Source: Hemerocallis citrina (lineage: Eukaryota; Streptophyta; Magnoliopsida; Asparagales; Asphodelaceae). Taken from it: a DNA stretch of 64,000 nt. A program made the translations under genes and the position numbers. Positions within the stretch are counted from its first letter, which is position 1. Each line of letters opens with the position of its first letter. The notes beneath the pieces are model-generated. The model had not been told where the DNA came from, did no database searches, and saw nothing but the letters and a program-made list of their open reading frames with translations. Of this stretch, positions 54,153 through 64,000 are shown in pieces. The stretch is from assembly GCA_017893485.1 (NCBI GenBank), contig CM030368.1, positions 172,549,004 through 172,613,003 of the forward strand, given 5' to 3'.

Positions 54153-57100
54153 TGTAACACCCTAGAATTTTAAATAATGTTTTTTAGAATAATGAATGAA
54201 TTTAAGTGATTTTTTGTGATTTAATAAACATTTTTCAGAAATTTATTTTTTTGCACGTGCAAATATTTTCTTGGGAATCTCAAAGTCAGAAATTATTTTG
54301 GGGAAACCTAATATTTATTAGTATGTATTATTTATGAATTTTCTGGACTTTTTGATATATTTGTCATGTTTTCAAATATTACAAAAGGAGGGGCTTTTGT
54401 GCAAAATTGCCACTTGGAGGTAAAAATTACAAAATCGATTTTCTGGATTTGAAACTGCTGTCAGCCAGATCTGGAAGGGATATTTTTTTATTTAATCTTA
54501 ATTAAATTGGTTAATCTAGTTACCTAGTATAAAGGATCAATATATATAAAGATATATTCTAAATGAATATTTTGCAAAATCTTCTCAAAACCCTAATAAA
54601 CACAGATTTCAGCTATTAAAGGGCTGCTACAGTCGTACCTCCTCTGCACAAAAACAAAGGTATATTTTTATTATTGATTTTCTTGGAGTTTCGAAGCGAG
54701 GATCTTGGATTTTTGCGAAAGGACGAGCTTTTCTTATTCTTTATTACTTTCATTGATTATTCAATAAGGTGAGTGACATATGTTTGATTTCTTGTTGTTC
54801 TATGCATGTCATGTATGATGATTTGTCTAGTAGAATGCATGTTAGATGATTGTATGATGACATAATGAATAAATTGATGAGTGAGTAATTAAAAGTAGAA
54901 ATTTTATGAATAATATGCAATGGATGAATAAATTTACTATGTAGATGACTCGACAATGTTAAGAACCTAGTAGAAATCAGGAGTATGTTGTTTTCTTTCA
55001 TATTCTTGCTGACTTGAGTATATATATTAAGATTGAATGATGTTTGATGCACAAGAAGAAATAAAGGAGAGTTCTTTACTATGTATATACATATAATCTG
55101 TTTTTGATGTTTTGATGAGAATGACTTGACTACTACATGTTGTAGATGCATATAATCAAGGAAAAATTGGTATAACTAGTTTATATATATCTTTGATGAA
55201 TTGCAAGAGAGTGTTTTGGAATCAAAAGATCGAGTTTTGAAGTATTGAATTGGGGTTGATTTTTGGGTCTGATGATATTCAGCCGAACTTGGATTTTTTG
55301 AGTTTTATGTCAAATTTTCAAGTTGATCTTGATCTATATTGCTACTGAGATTTGATTTGGAGCATTATACTACTCCTATAAAATGAATTTCGATAAGGCT
55401 ACTAATACATATACACACATATAGATATATTTTTCCTGACTTGAAGAATTTTGTCGAAAAATTGCTCTTTTGTGAATTTGTTGAGAATTTGATTTGATTT
55501 ATGAACTCTAGTATGTTAGACAAGTTGTATTTGATCATCTCAGGGTTTTAATTTCATGAATTCATGCTTTTAAAGATTTTAAACCGCGTATTAGTTGAAA
55601 AGTGCACGAAATTTAAAGAGATTGTTTTTGGCATGGCGGTTGACCGCGCAAGAACAACACATGAATTGACAGTCGACTGTCAATTGTTTAGTTTTGGATT
55701 TTTAGCATGTCAGTCGATCGCTGTTATTTGAACTGTGATGTCGGTCGACCGACAGCTGCTGTACTGATTGTTTTTGTTGAGTTTTTACTGTTTTTCTTGA
55801 ACGATTATTTCTTCGAACTTATGGACTATTGACCTACTATTTTAGATAAAGTTTTTACTACAAAATTACTGTATTTTAAATAGAGTTACGTTTTGATTAT
55901 AATAGAGTTTAACTCGTATTTAGAACGAGAATTATATATGGATTTTGAGAGATTGATGTTTTGATGTTTTCCCTCCCTAGAGTTTGACATTTTCAGATTT
56001 ATTCTCACAAACTCAGCTGTTTGAGAGATTTATTCTCAGATTTTATTTCAAGAAATTTTGTGAGTATTCAGATAAATTTGGATTTGTGTGATTTAAAGAA
56101 GTTTCTTTAATATAAACAATTTGATGATGGAATTAAGAATTTTTTTGTGAGATTTGTATTGATACTTCGATTTGTGAGTCTCTAGAGGTTGAGTGGGATT
56201 CTTGTAAACCGACAGATGAGATTTTGTGGATATTGGCCAGTTGGGGCCTTGGTGTTGTTTGGTGGAATTAAGTCTGACAGGGTACACCAACTCTAGGGAG
56301 GGAAAAATTGTGTTTTAATTAATAATAATCAACCTAAGGGCAGTCACTAGTGGAGATGTGATAGAACATGGGAAACGTAAGTATGGGCTCCATTGTTAGT
56401 CCAACGGATGTATTCCAAGACTGTGTGTTGTTGTGTCCCTAGTATATTCGTGTGTCGAAGGTCGGCAGGCCTATTCACAGAACATACGGTGCATTCGCAC
56501 GTCGAGGGTCGACAGGCCTATTCGCGGGATGTACTGTGTATCTGCACGTCAAGGGTCGGCAGGCTTATTCGTGGGGTACATGGTAGGAAGATGATTCTCC
56601 AGAGTTAGAGCTATGCTTACATGATCCTTGCATATCGAGGGTTGTCAGGCCTATTCACGGAGTATTCTAGATCTTGTTTCTATCACCGTAGTAGGATTAG
56701 TTGCATAACGAGGGATTTAACCCTATAAAGTGGAGAACGATAAGGGCTTGCACTGGACCTATGTAGTATGGAATGCATAGAATCTGACAAGTATGCATTA
56801 GAGAGTCATCATACTGCATTTGTATTTTCTTGACTTGTATTATGCATGATTTTTTCTGTCCTCCTACACTTGACACTTACTTAGTTTCACTTGATGTTTT
56901 CATACTTTATTTATCGTTATTTCATATTCCATTTGTTACTACTGTGGGAATGTGTTGGTTTGAATTTATTTTTAGTTCTTTATTTAAATTGTATTTCTTT
57001 TGATGTCACTCACACCGTTATGGCTGATCCCGTAGTTTTGGGGGTTAGGGTTATCTGTAGCCTCATGTTTTATAGGTAGGTACCATTAGCTTGAATTGGA

Positions 57101-57335
57101 TGCTTGTGGTAGAATGATGTAGTATGGCTTATGCAAATTGTAAAAGAAATGGGTTGTAAAAGAAAGAAATTGTAATTCAAGGTGTTTATTTTCTGCCGTG
57201 CTATGTAAAGAAATGTTGTAATAAAAGTTGAAAATTTTCTCTGTGTTTTGCTATGTTTACTATTACATTGAGGTTGATGCTGGAAATTGTGTCACGTATT
57301 TTTGAATTTATTTATTGGAAATTCGGGGCGCTACT
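54153..57335 (+). mobile_element. Solo LTR F
   Basis: A 3183-bp sequence flanked by the perfect TSD GAGTC (54148-54152 and 57336-57340). It starts TGTAACACCC and ends GGGGCGCTACT; the final T instead of A is a likely mutation. The GCACGTGC block near its start and the GTAGTATGGAATGCAT block (about 56763) place it in the same broad LTR family as B, in plus sense. It contains four GGTCGACC-type palindromes (55630-55760) and three copies of a GGGTCGGCAGGCCTATTC-type unit (about 56459, 56505, 56550). Confidence 0.85.
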
Positions 57336-57340
57336 GAGTC

Positions 57341-58340
57341 GCTGACGGGTTGCTCGACGGTGTAGTCGGGGTGATGAAGGCAGCGGGTGCAGTGGCGAGG
57401 GGCTTCGGGTTCGATGGTGGAGGAGGCGATGGAGCCTGAAGACAGCAAGGTGGTGTGGCGAGGTAGTCTTGCGGGTGCTTGGGTGTTGTCAAGGAGATGG
57501 TGGTTGTGTCGGTGGTAGCCCGGAGGTGGTGATGAGAGGGTAGCGGCAGTGGGAGGAAGTTGGGTCAGGATGGAGAGGCAAAGGTGGAGGAGGGTGAAGA
57601 TGGAGGTGGTTGTCGGTGTTGTGGGGTGGTCGGAGCAGCAGCGGCGAGGAGCTCGTGTGAGGCAGAGGTGTGGTTCAGGTGGCGTTTGGATGTGGAGGTG
57701 CAGCTCGGGGATGAGGTGAGGGGGCTCGCGGGTGCTATCTTGGGATTCAGGAAGAAGAAGAAGAAGAAGAAGGAGTGAGGTAGAGATGAGGGGTGAGGTG
57801 TGAGTGTGTATGTGTGGGCATATATGTAAATAAGAAGAAAGAGAGAGAGAGACTGGGTGACAGTATGCATGTATATATATTATATAATATATATAGAGAG
57901 GGGTGGAGGCAATAGAGTAGGAGTTAGGCTGTAGGAGGAGGTGTGAATTAAGGCTGTAAAAGAGGTTGGGAGTTATGGAGTTGGCTGTGAAAGGGTTCGG
58001 GGTAATGAATAGGGTTAGGGATATTAATTAGGATTAGGGTTAGGATTAATCAGGGTTTAAATTTAACATCCAATGGAAAAATTCACAAAAATTTTGAATG
58101 GGTCGAAAAAATATTTGAGTTTAATAAGAATGAAATAATGCCCGATAAAGAGTCCAAAAAGAAGGAAAGAAATAAAAATTGATCTGAAAATTGAAGTACA
58201 AAAATTCACGTAATAATCTACGTACAACTGGAACAACGCAAGAGTATAATCCAAAATTTTTTTGATAAGCAAGAGTGTGTATCCCAAGTATACATCCCAA
58301 TGGTGAGAGGTCCTGGACCTTTCAGTTTTAATCTTCACAA
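57341..58340 (-). mobile_element. LTR-like sequence G, right part, border unknown
   Basis: It continues from 54147 once solo LTR F is removed: GC-rich GGTGGTGGCG-type sequence, an AAG run (57752-57774), GA and TA microsatellites (57838-57898), then GGGTTAGG-like repeats. A minus-strand TATAAATACC near 58567 could be its promoter, which would put the true end further right. I found no terminal CA with a matching TSD. Confidence 0.3.
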
Positions 58341-59640
58341 TTCAACACAAGCAAATGGTATTACAGAAAAAAGTTCAAATTTTTTAGGAAGATCAAATTA
58401 GTTTTTATGCTTGCTAGGGGACCATGTTCCAACATATATTTTGGCTAAAATCTCATTTCAGCCATTTTATGTCATCAAAAGTTTGAGAGGAGCGAATTTT
58501 GTTTTAAATTTTCACTTCACTTCTTTTATCCGAGTTGTCATGGAGTGTTTGGCTCAAACAGAGCCGGTATTTATATTGTAAAGGTCATTTTGAGCTCTTT
58601 ACGTGAAAGGGAGAGGGTTCGGGAGAGTTTCTCTTGTCATGTTTGGGAGAAATAGTTTATATTGGATTGAAACGGTAAGAGGGTTTTGTGCGAGTGTTTC
58701 CAAGATGACAATTTTGTTTAGTGCTCTAGTGAGTGCTACATTCAAACCTTCGTGGATCCTTAAGAAATCCAATACCTTGATGATCATAGCTCCTTTTGCA
58801 CAGAAATATAGTGGCGGATGGATACAGATGTTTTATCCTAAGTGTTCCCTCAACGTACAGAAGAGATTCAATAGTCAATACTGATTTGAAGCCGAGCAAA
58901 GCATAAGTAGTAATTCATTTGCATTAATGAATTTAATTTAATTCCAAAGGAAAGACTTTTAGTCAATGTGATCACTCATTGTTGTAAGTTGCATCTACAA
59001 ATTTTACCTGAAACAGGCTTGTCATCCTATAGGTTTAACATGTTTCAGTATCAGGTATATTTGTTATTGCATATCAAAAAAAAAAAAAAAAAAAAAAAAA
59101 GAGACTATGCCTCGGTGTTACGCTCTGTGTCAAAAAAGCATCAACCACATACACAAAGAAGGTTTCCTTGTGTCATTATTAATTGAACTGCTGAAACTTT
59201 ATCAAAATGCATCAAACCTCATCTCGCTAATATAACAAGAAATATACTTTCGGAATCTGGGATACAATTCTGGTTAGGTAAAAGAAGAAATGATTTATTA
59301 AACCAGAAAATATTGGAACATGGACAAGGAACTGCAGTCTGTAATATTATTATTGGACTCATCAACTATTATAGCTGAAAGTACATTTCTGTTGAGACAT
59401 TAACCGAGCGAAGCATAATTAACGGAAGCAAAAAATAATTGCCGAGAGTTTCACTGAATCACTCAAAAGTAGAAAAAAAAAAGAAATTGCAATACTACAT
59501 TGGTTTTAAGACAAATAATGTTAAAAAAGTTGGTAGTTACATCATGCTATCTATAATTGAGTTAACAAAATTGCATGCACCATAAACAAGCATACATATT
59601 GTAGTGGAACAGTATAAAAATGTGCATTTCTTCTATCCTT
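58341..59640. other. Non-coding region with a poly(A) tract
   Basis: No convincing gene. A run of about 25 A (59076-59100) might mark the 3' end of a retroposed sequence, but no flanking duplication is visible. The 93-codon open frame at 58603-58884 has no recognisable domain. Confidence 0.4.
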
Positions 59641-59649
59641 CAAGGCCTT

Positions 59650-60240
59650 TCAAAGTTCAACTATTGATGGCAGAAAGTTGAGATTGAAACCCACTCCGCT
59701 AACGTAAGATTTCAGAAAGATATATAATATTTTTTGGCAAAGATGAACGGAGTTATCTGATACAAGTAGAAAAGTTAGATGTGGTGTTTTGAAATACTTC
59801 AGGGTTTTTTTTGCAACAACCATACTTCAGGGGGTTTTCTGTATAAAAAAAGATCGGGAGGTTTTCTTCATAAAGACCATAGTTCAAGCGCTTTTTTTTT
59901 AAAATTTTTTTTTTTTTTTTATATCCTTCCTTCAAATTTAGCCTATTTTATACCTGTGGCTGTTGAGGTCATCTGAAATTTTTGGTATCCTTCTTTTTTG
60001 ATTTTTCAGACTTTGAGAGAGATCCAGATGCAATTCTCTGATTCCTTTAGCATTATTTGCCGAGGCCTCATCTTTCTTGCTATCATTTTTGGAGTCGGAA
60101 AAATAATCATCATTTTCTTCGTCGTCGTGGATGGAAGTGGTTTCAATGGCCGAAGCTGGGATTCACCACGGCTTAAAGCCACTAGAGCCTTTACAATTAT
60201 CAAATCATCATCGTCATTGAATTCTTCTCTGTCAATGTAA
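59650..60240 (-). pseudogene. Second, diverged copy of the unrecognised host gene
   Basis: Minus-strand pieces parallel the relic at 22369-24029. An upstream block with FNDDDDLIIVKALVALSRGE (about 60235-60175) is comparable to MNDLLIAKTLKE. An acidic block HDDEENDDYFSDSKNDSKKD (about 60130-60070) is in another frame. A C-terminus GFNLNFLPSIVEL ends at the stop at 59652-59650. The nucleotide match around the stop codons (59640-59690 against 22355-22405) is clear by eye. Frames are inconsistent and most of the middle is missing, replaced by a T-rich tract at 59896-59920, so I call it a relic. Confidence 0.4.
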
Positions 60241-61530
60241 TCAACCTAAATCTTGTTATTGCAAATCGAACAATTAAAGAAAGAGAGAGAAGAAGAGAGC
60301 AGCAAATGATAATGATAAAATCTAGATTGATTGATTGATTAATATTTGATACAAATAAATATATAGCCTTGGAAAATCCTGATTAAACATGGCTAGGTAT
60401 CAGACTGCTTTGGGCTCAAGTTTAAGTTTTTTTTGGCTTAATTACTAAGCAGTTAACACATGTGGTAAAATAAGTCTTAGTTTGTTTTTTGACCAATTAG
60501 TTAGAGTCGGATATCTCTAACACCTGACCCAACTAATATGCATCTAAATAATAAACCCAAACATCTGATTCTCATATTACTCATCTTTCTAATCCGAAAT
60601 AAGTCCACCGTCCCATCTTTTCGCATGAGACTACAAAAACTCACTTCTCTCTCAGCATTCGCCTATTCTCTCAACGTTCGAGAAAAGGCAAGGAATCTCC
60701 CAGGTAGATTTCTTATTTTTTTATTTTCAAAGTTAGCATCTCACAATAAAAAAAATGATCCTCAAGCAATTAAACAACTAAGATCCCACTACCATTTAAA
60801 TTCAAGATAAGGTGTAAGAGTGATTACCAAAGAGCAAGAAAATTAAATAAAACTCTTCAAGTTTGAATCATTAGGGATTGAAGATTCATTTGGCTGTCTC
60901 CAATATCTTAATGCAGATTAATAAATTTTGAATGTTCATGTTCTCATAAGTTTTTTTCCCTCCTCTTTGAACATATACTTATATACAATATATTTTTAGA
61001 TAAAATACATATTTACAAGATTTTTTTCCTGACCAAATTAATGTCTAGCACCATTTTTTATTGTTAGTGTCCACTTACTTACTAGATGTTTAGCCTGTGT
61101 ATTGAACAATTTGCACAACATTTTTTTGAAGTTATAACACTCAACGAATCATATTTTTATATATTTTCTCAATGTATAATAACTTTTATCAATTTTCAAT
61201 GAACATGCAAATAAAACTTAATGCACATGCAAGTCATGTGTGAAATCATACCAAAAAAATGTCTATATGGTGAAAACCCTCACCTTTTCTATATCTCTGT
61301 TCTCTACTATTATATTGAGCGAGTTAGTGGAAAAAAAAAACATATGCACTATTGGTTATCAAATATCATAAGACAACATATCTGAGCCTTTGATCTCTCA
61401 AAAAAAAGTGTGCCCCCTGCAAACCCTCTCGAGATTCGGAGAAATCATGTTAGGGGGCACGATTTTAAGAGAGAGAAATGGTTATGATCTTTGGTCATAT
61501 GATATTTTATGATCCATTATGCATATGATT
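60241..61530. other. Non-coding, nothing recognised
   Basis: AT-rich sequence without a convincing gene or element border. The short open frame at 60538-60810 has no recognisable domain. Confidence 0.5.
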
Positions 61531-61534
61531 TTTT

Positions 61535-64000
61535 TGAGGCCCTCATAATCATGTTTGGCCATACTTCATCATGTCTCCTCTTAGTGTCTGTCCTTAAGTT
61601 TTTAGTTTTAGAAGAATCATCACAACCTAGAGCAAGCTTAACCTTACCGGACTTAAACCAACACAAGAGACAGTCAACCCAAACTATCTACTTCTCAAGA
61701 GATACTCAACCCACACTGGTTAGTTCTCAAATTCCATTAATCATAAATGACGGCTTCTAAGGGTCTCGCCTAGCCTCTAGATTCCAACAACCATCTCGTT
61801 CTAGAGATTAATTTGGTAATATCTAACCTCAATATAAACATCTTTATCAACAATTTATCTTTATCACAATTAAATTCTTATTCATTAAGCTTCTTTCATT
61901 CAATCTTTTGCCAACACATTCCATCTCTTACATTCACATTCTACACAAATTTCTCATTCAAATTTCCTATAAATAATACTCTTTAATTAATCAATCAACT
62001 AGTCACTTTTATGATACTAGGTCTGCACCATCTTTTCTCATATTAGACTCCAATCTTGTTAAATTTATTTAATCAATTTCATAAATTTCTAATGCACAAT
62101 TTCATTAACAATTTATTCCTAACTTTCCTTCATTCTCAATTTGCATTTTGAATTTTTTTATAATCAATTTACAAAATCTTTAATTATATCTACATCTTCT
62201 TTATTTTCAACTTGGACTCAACTTAATACATTGATGAAAATGTCTTTAAAACTGCCAAATATATACCAAAACAGTGAGAAATATTTTTAGATGTTTCCAT
62301 AATATTTTAAGATATTTATATAATTTTTCCTAAATTTTTAAAACTCATAAATCCCCAAAAACACACAAAAAAATATTTTGTCTTCAATAAGGTTCGAAAC
62401 TCCCAATTTCACCTCGATATTTCCGGAGAAACCATCTTACACCGTAGACCAACTGAGGCCCTCATACCCATGTTTGCCCATACTTCATCACGTCTCTTCT
62501 TAGTGCATGTCCTTAAGTTTTTAGTTTTAGAAGAATCATCACAACCTAGACCTAGCTGATCCTTACCGGACTTAAACCAACACAAGAGACAGTTAACCCA
62601 AACTGGCTACTTCTCAAGAGATACTAAACCTACACTGGTTACTTCTCAAATTCCATTAATCATAAATGTCGACTTCTAAGGGTCTCACCTAGCCTCTAGA
62701 TTCTAACAACCATCTCGTTCTAGAGATTAATTTGGTTATATCTAACCTCAACATAAACATCTTTGTCAACAATTCATCTTTATCACAATTGAATTCTTAT
62801 TCATTAAACTTATTTCATTCAATCTTTTGCCAACACATTGCATCTCTTACATTTACATTCTACATAAATTTCTCAATCAAATTTTCTATAAATAATACTC
62901 TTTAATTAATCAATCAACTAGTCACTTTTATGATACTAGGTCTACACCATCTTTTCTCATATTAGACTCCAATCTTGTTAAATTTCTTTAATCAATTTCA
63001 TCACTTTCTAATGCACAATTTCATTAACAATTTATTCCTAACTTTCCTTCATTCTCAACTTGCATTTTGATTTTTTTTATAATCAATTTACAAAATCTTT
63101 AATTATATCTACATCTTCTTTATTTTCAACTTGGACTCAACTTAATACATTGATGAAAATGTCTTTAAAACTGTCAAATATACACCAAAACAGTGAGAAA
63201 TATTTTTAGATGTTTCCATAATATTTTAAGATATTTATATAATTTTTTTCTGAATTTTTAAAACTCATAAATCCCCAAAAACACACAAAAAAATATTTTG
63301 TTTTCAATAAGGTTCGAACCCGAGACTGGAACCCACACTGGTTAGTTCTCAAATTCCATTAATCATAAATGCCGACTTCTAAGGGTCTTGCATAGCCTCT
63401 AGATTCCAACAACCATCTTGTTCTAGAGATTAATTTGGTTATATCTAACCTCAACATAAACATCTTTATCAACAATTCATCTTTATCACAATTGAATTCT
63501 TATTCATTAAACTTCTTTAATTCAATCTTTTGCCAATACATTCTTCTACATAAATTTCTCAATCAAATTTCCTATAAATAATACTCTTTAATTAATCAAT
63601 CAACTAGTCACTTTTATGATACTAGGTCTACACCATCTTTTCTCATATTAGACTCCAATCTTGTTAAATTTCTTTAATCAATTTCATCACTTTCTAATGC
63701 ACAATTTTATTAACAATTTATTCCTAACTTTCCTTCCTTCTCAACTTGCATTTTGATTTTTTTTATAATCAATTTACAAAATCTTTAATTATATCTACAT
63801 CTTCTTTATTTTCAACTTGGACTCAACTTAATACATTGATGAAAATGTCTTTAAAACTGCCAAATATACACCAAAACAGTGAGAAATATTTTTAGATGTT
63901 TCCATAATATTTTAAGATATTTATATAATTTTTTTCTTAATTTTTAAAACTCATAAATCCCCAAAAACACACAAAAAAATATTTTGTCTTCAATAAGGTT
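61535..64000. repeat. Tandem array of about 920-bp LTR-derived units, continuing past the window
   Basis: Unit 1 (about 61541-62460) and unit 2 (from about 62461) both start CTCATA.CCATGTTTG.CCATAC and are highly similar. Unit 3 (from about 63310) lacks roughly the first 190 bp and also has a short deletion near 63540. Content matches the middle of the long Tekay-like LTRs: a CTTACCGGACTTAAACC block like CATACCGGTCTTA in LTR A, and an AAGGTTCGAA box. So a piece of LTR has been tandemly amplified. No coding sequence. Confidence 0.8.

Noticed and set aside
54750..55151. 133-residue minus-strand open frame
   Set aside because: AT-rich, inside solo LTR F, antisense to its sense strand, with no domain.
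57960..58050. Telomere-like GGGTTAGG repeats
   Set aside because: Only a few irregular copies, not a run of TTTAGGG, within a G-rich LTR-like region.
59076..59100. Poly(A) run as the tail of a LINE or processed pseudogene
   Set aside because: No flanking target-site duplication and no recognisable LINE or gene sequence upstream.

Overview
This is a plant nuclear window, probably from a eudicot with a large, repeat-rich genome. It shows SIRE-type Ty1/copia, Tat-type and Tekay-type Ty3/gypsy retrotransposons, CACTA, MULE-like, Helitron-like and MITE elements, GT-AG introns, and captured plant gene exons. I see no rRNA, intact tRNA or CRISPR, and no convincing intact host gene. The species cannot be named from sequence alone. 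Almost everything is nested transposons, and most element borders can be placed to the base from target-site duplications (TSDs).

Left block (194-21661): an old SIRE-type copia element on the minus strand. Its 3' LTR is truncated (194-1107) and its 5' LTR is complete (20661-21661). Its coding region is cut by three insertions: a solo LTR (3905-7212, TSD ATCAA), a MULE-like element (9732-11023, imperfect 11-bp TSD), and a second solo LTR on the plus strand (11119-20110, TSD TAAGC). That second solo LTR is itself split by a CACTA transposon (11380-17089, TSD ATA). The CACTA has no visible transposase. It carries exon fragments resembling four unrelated plant genes: a CID-type RNA-binding protein, an ABCC transporter, a PfkB kinase and an XRN exoribonuclease.

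Middle-left (21662-27875): a broken host gene copy with a Helitron-like insertion and a tiny deleted TRIM-like element, then four fold-back MITEs packed around TA microsatellites, then an LTR-like sequence starting at 26314 that hosts the next element.

Centre (27876-53246): a Tekay chromovirus on the minus strand with 3.15-kb LTRs, a tRNA-iMet primer site, a gag remnant, an integrase remnant and a chromodomain. Most of protease, reverse transcriptase and RNase H is missing. A solo LTR (45970-49301, TSD GATAG) sits in its gag. Its 3' LTR is split by a younger 13.07-kb Tat-lineage element (28933-42002) whose LTRs differ by about 2% by eye. The Tat element has gag-protease-RT-RNaseH-archaeal-type RNaseH-integrase on the minus strand in one frame with two nonsense codons, an array of about 88-bp repeats next to the 3' LTR, and on the opposite strand a spliced four-exon gene with its own TATA box and polyadenylation signals.

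Right block (53252-64000): the rest of the LTR-like host of the Tekay insertion, another plus-strand solo LTR (54153-57335, TSD GAGTC), a second diverged copy of the unknown host gene's 3' end (about 59650-60240), and a tandem array of about 920-bp LTR-derived units running off the end. Insertion order, inferred from nesting and divergence: copia and the LTR-like host first, then Tekay and the solo LTRs, then CACTA and Tat.
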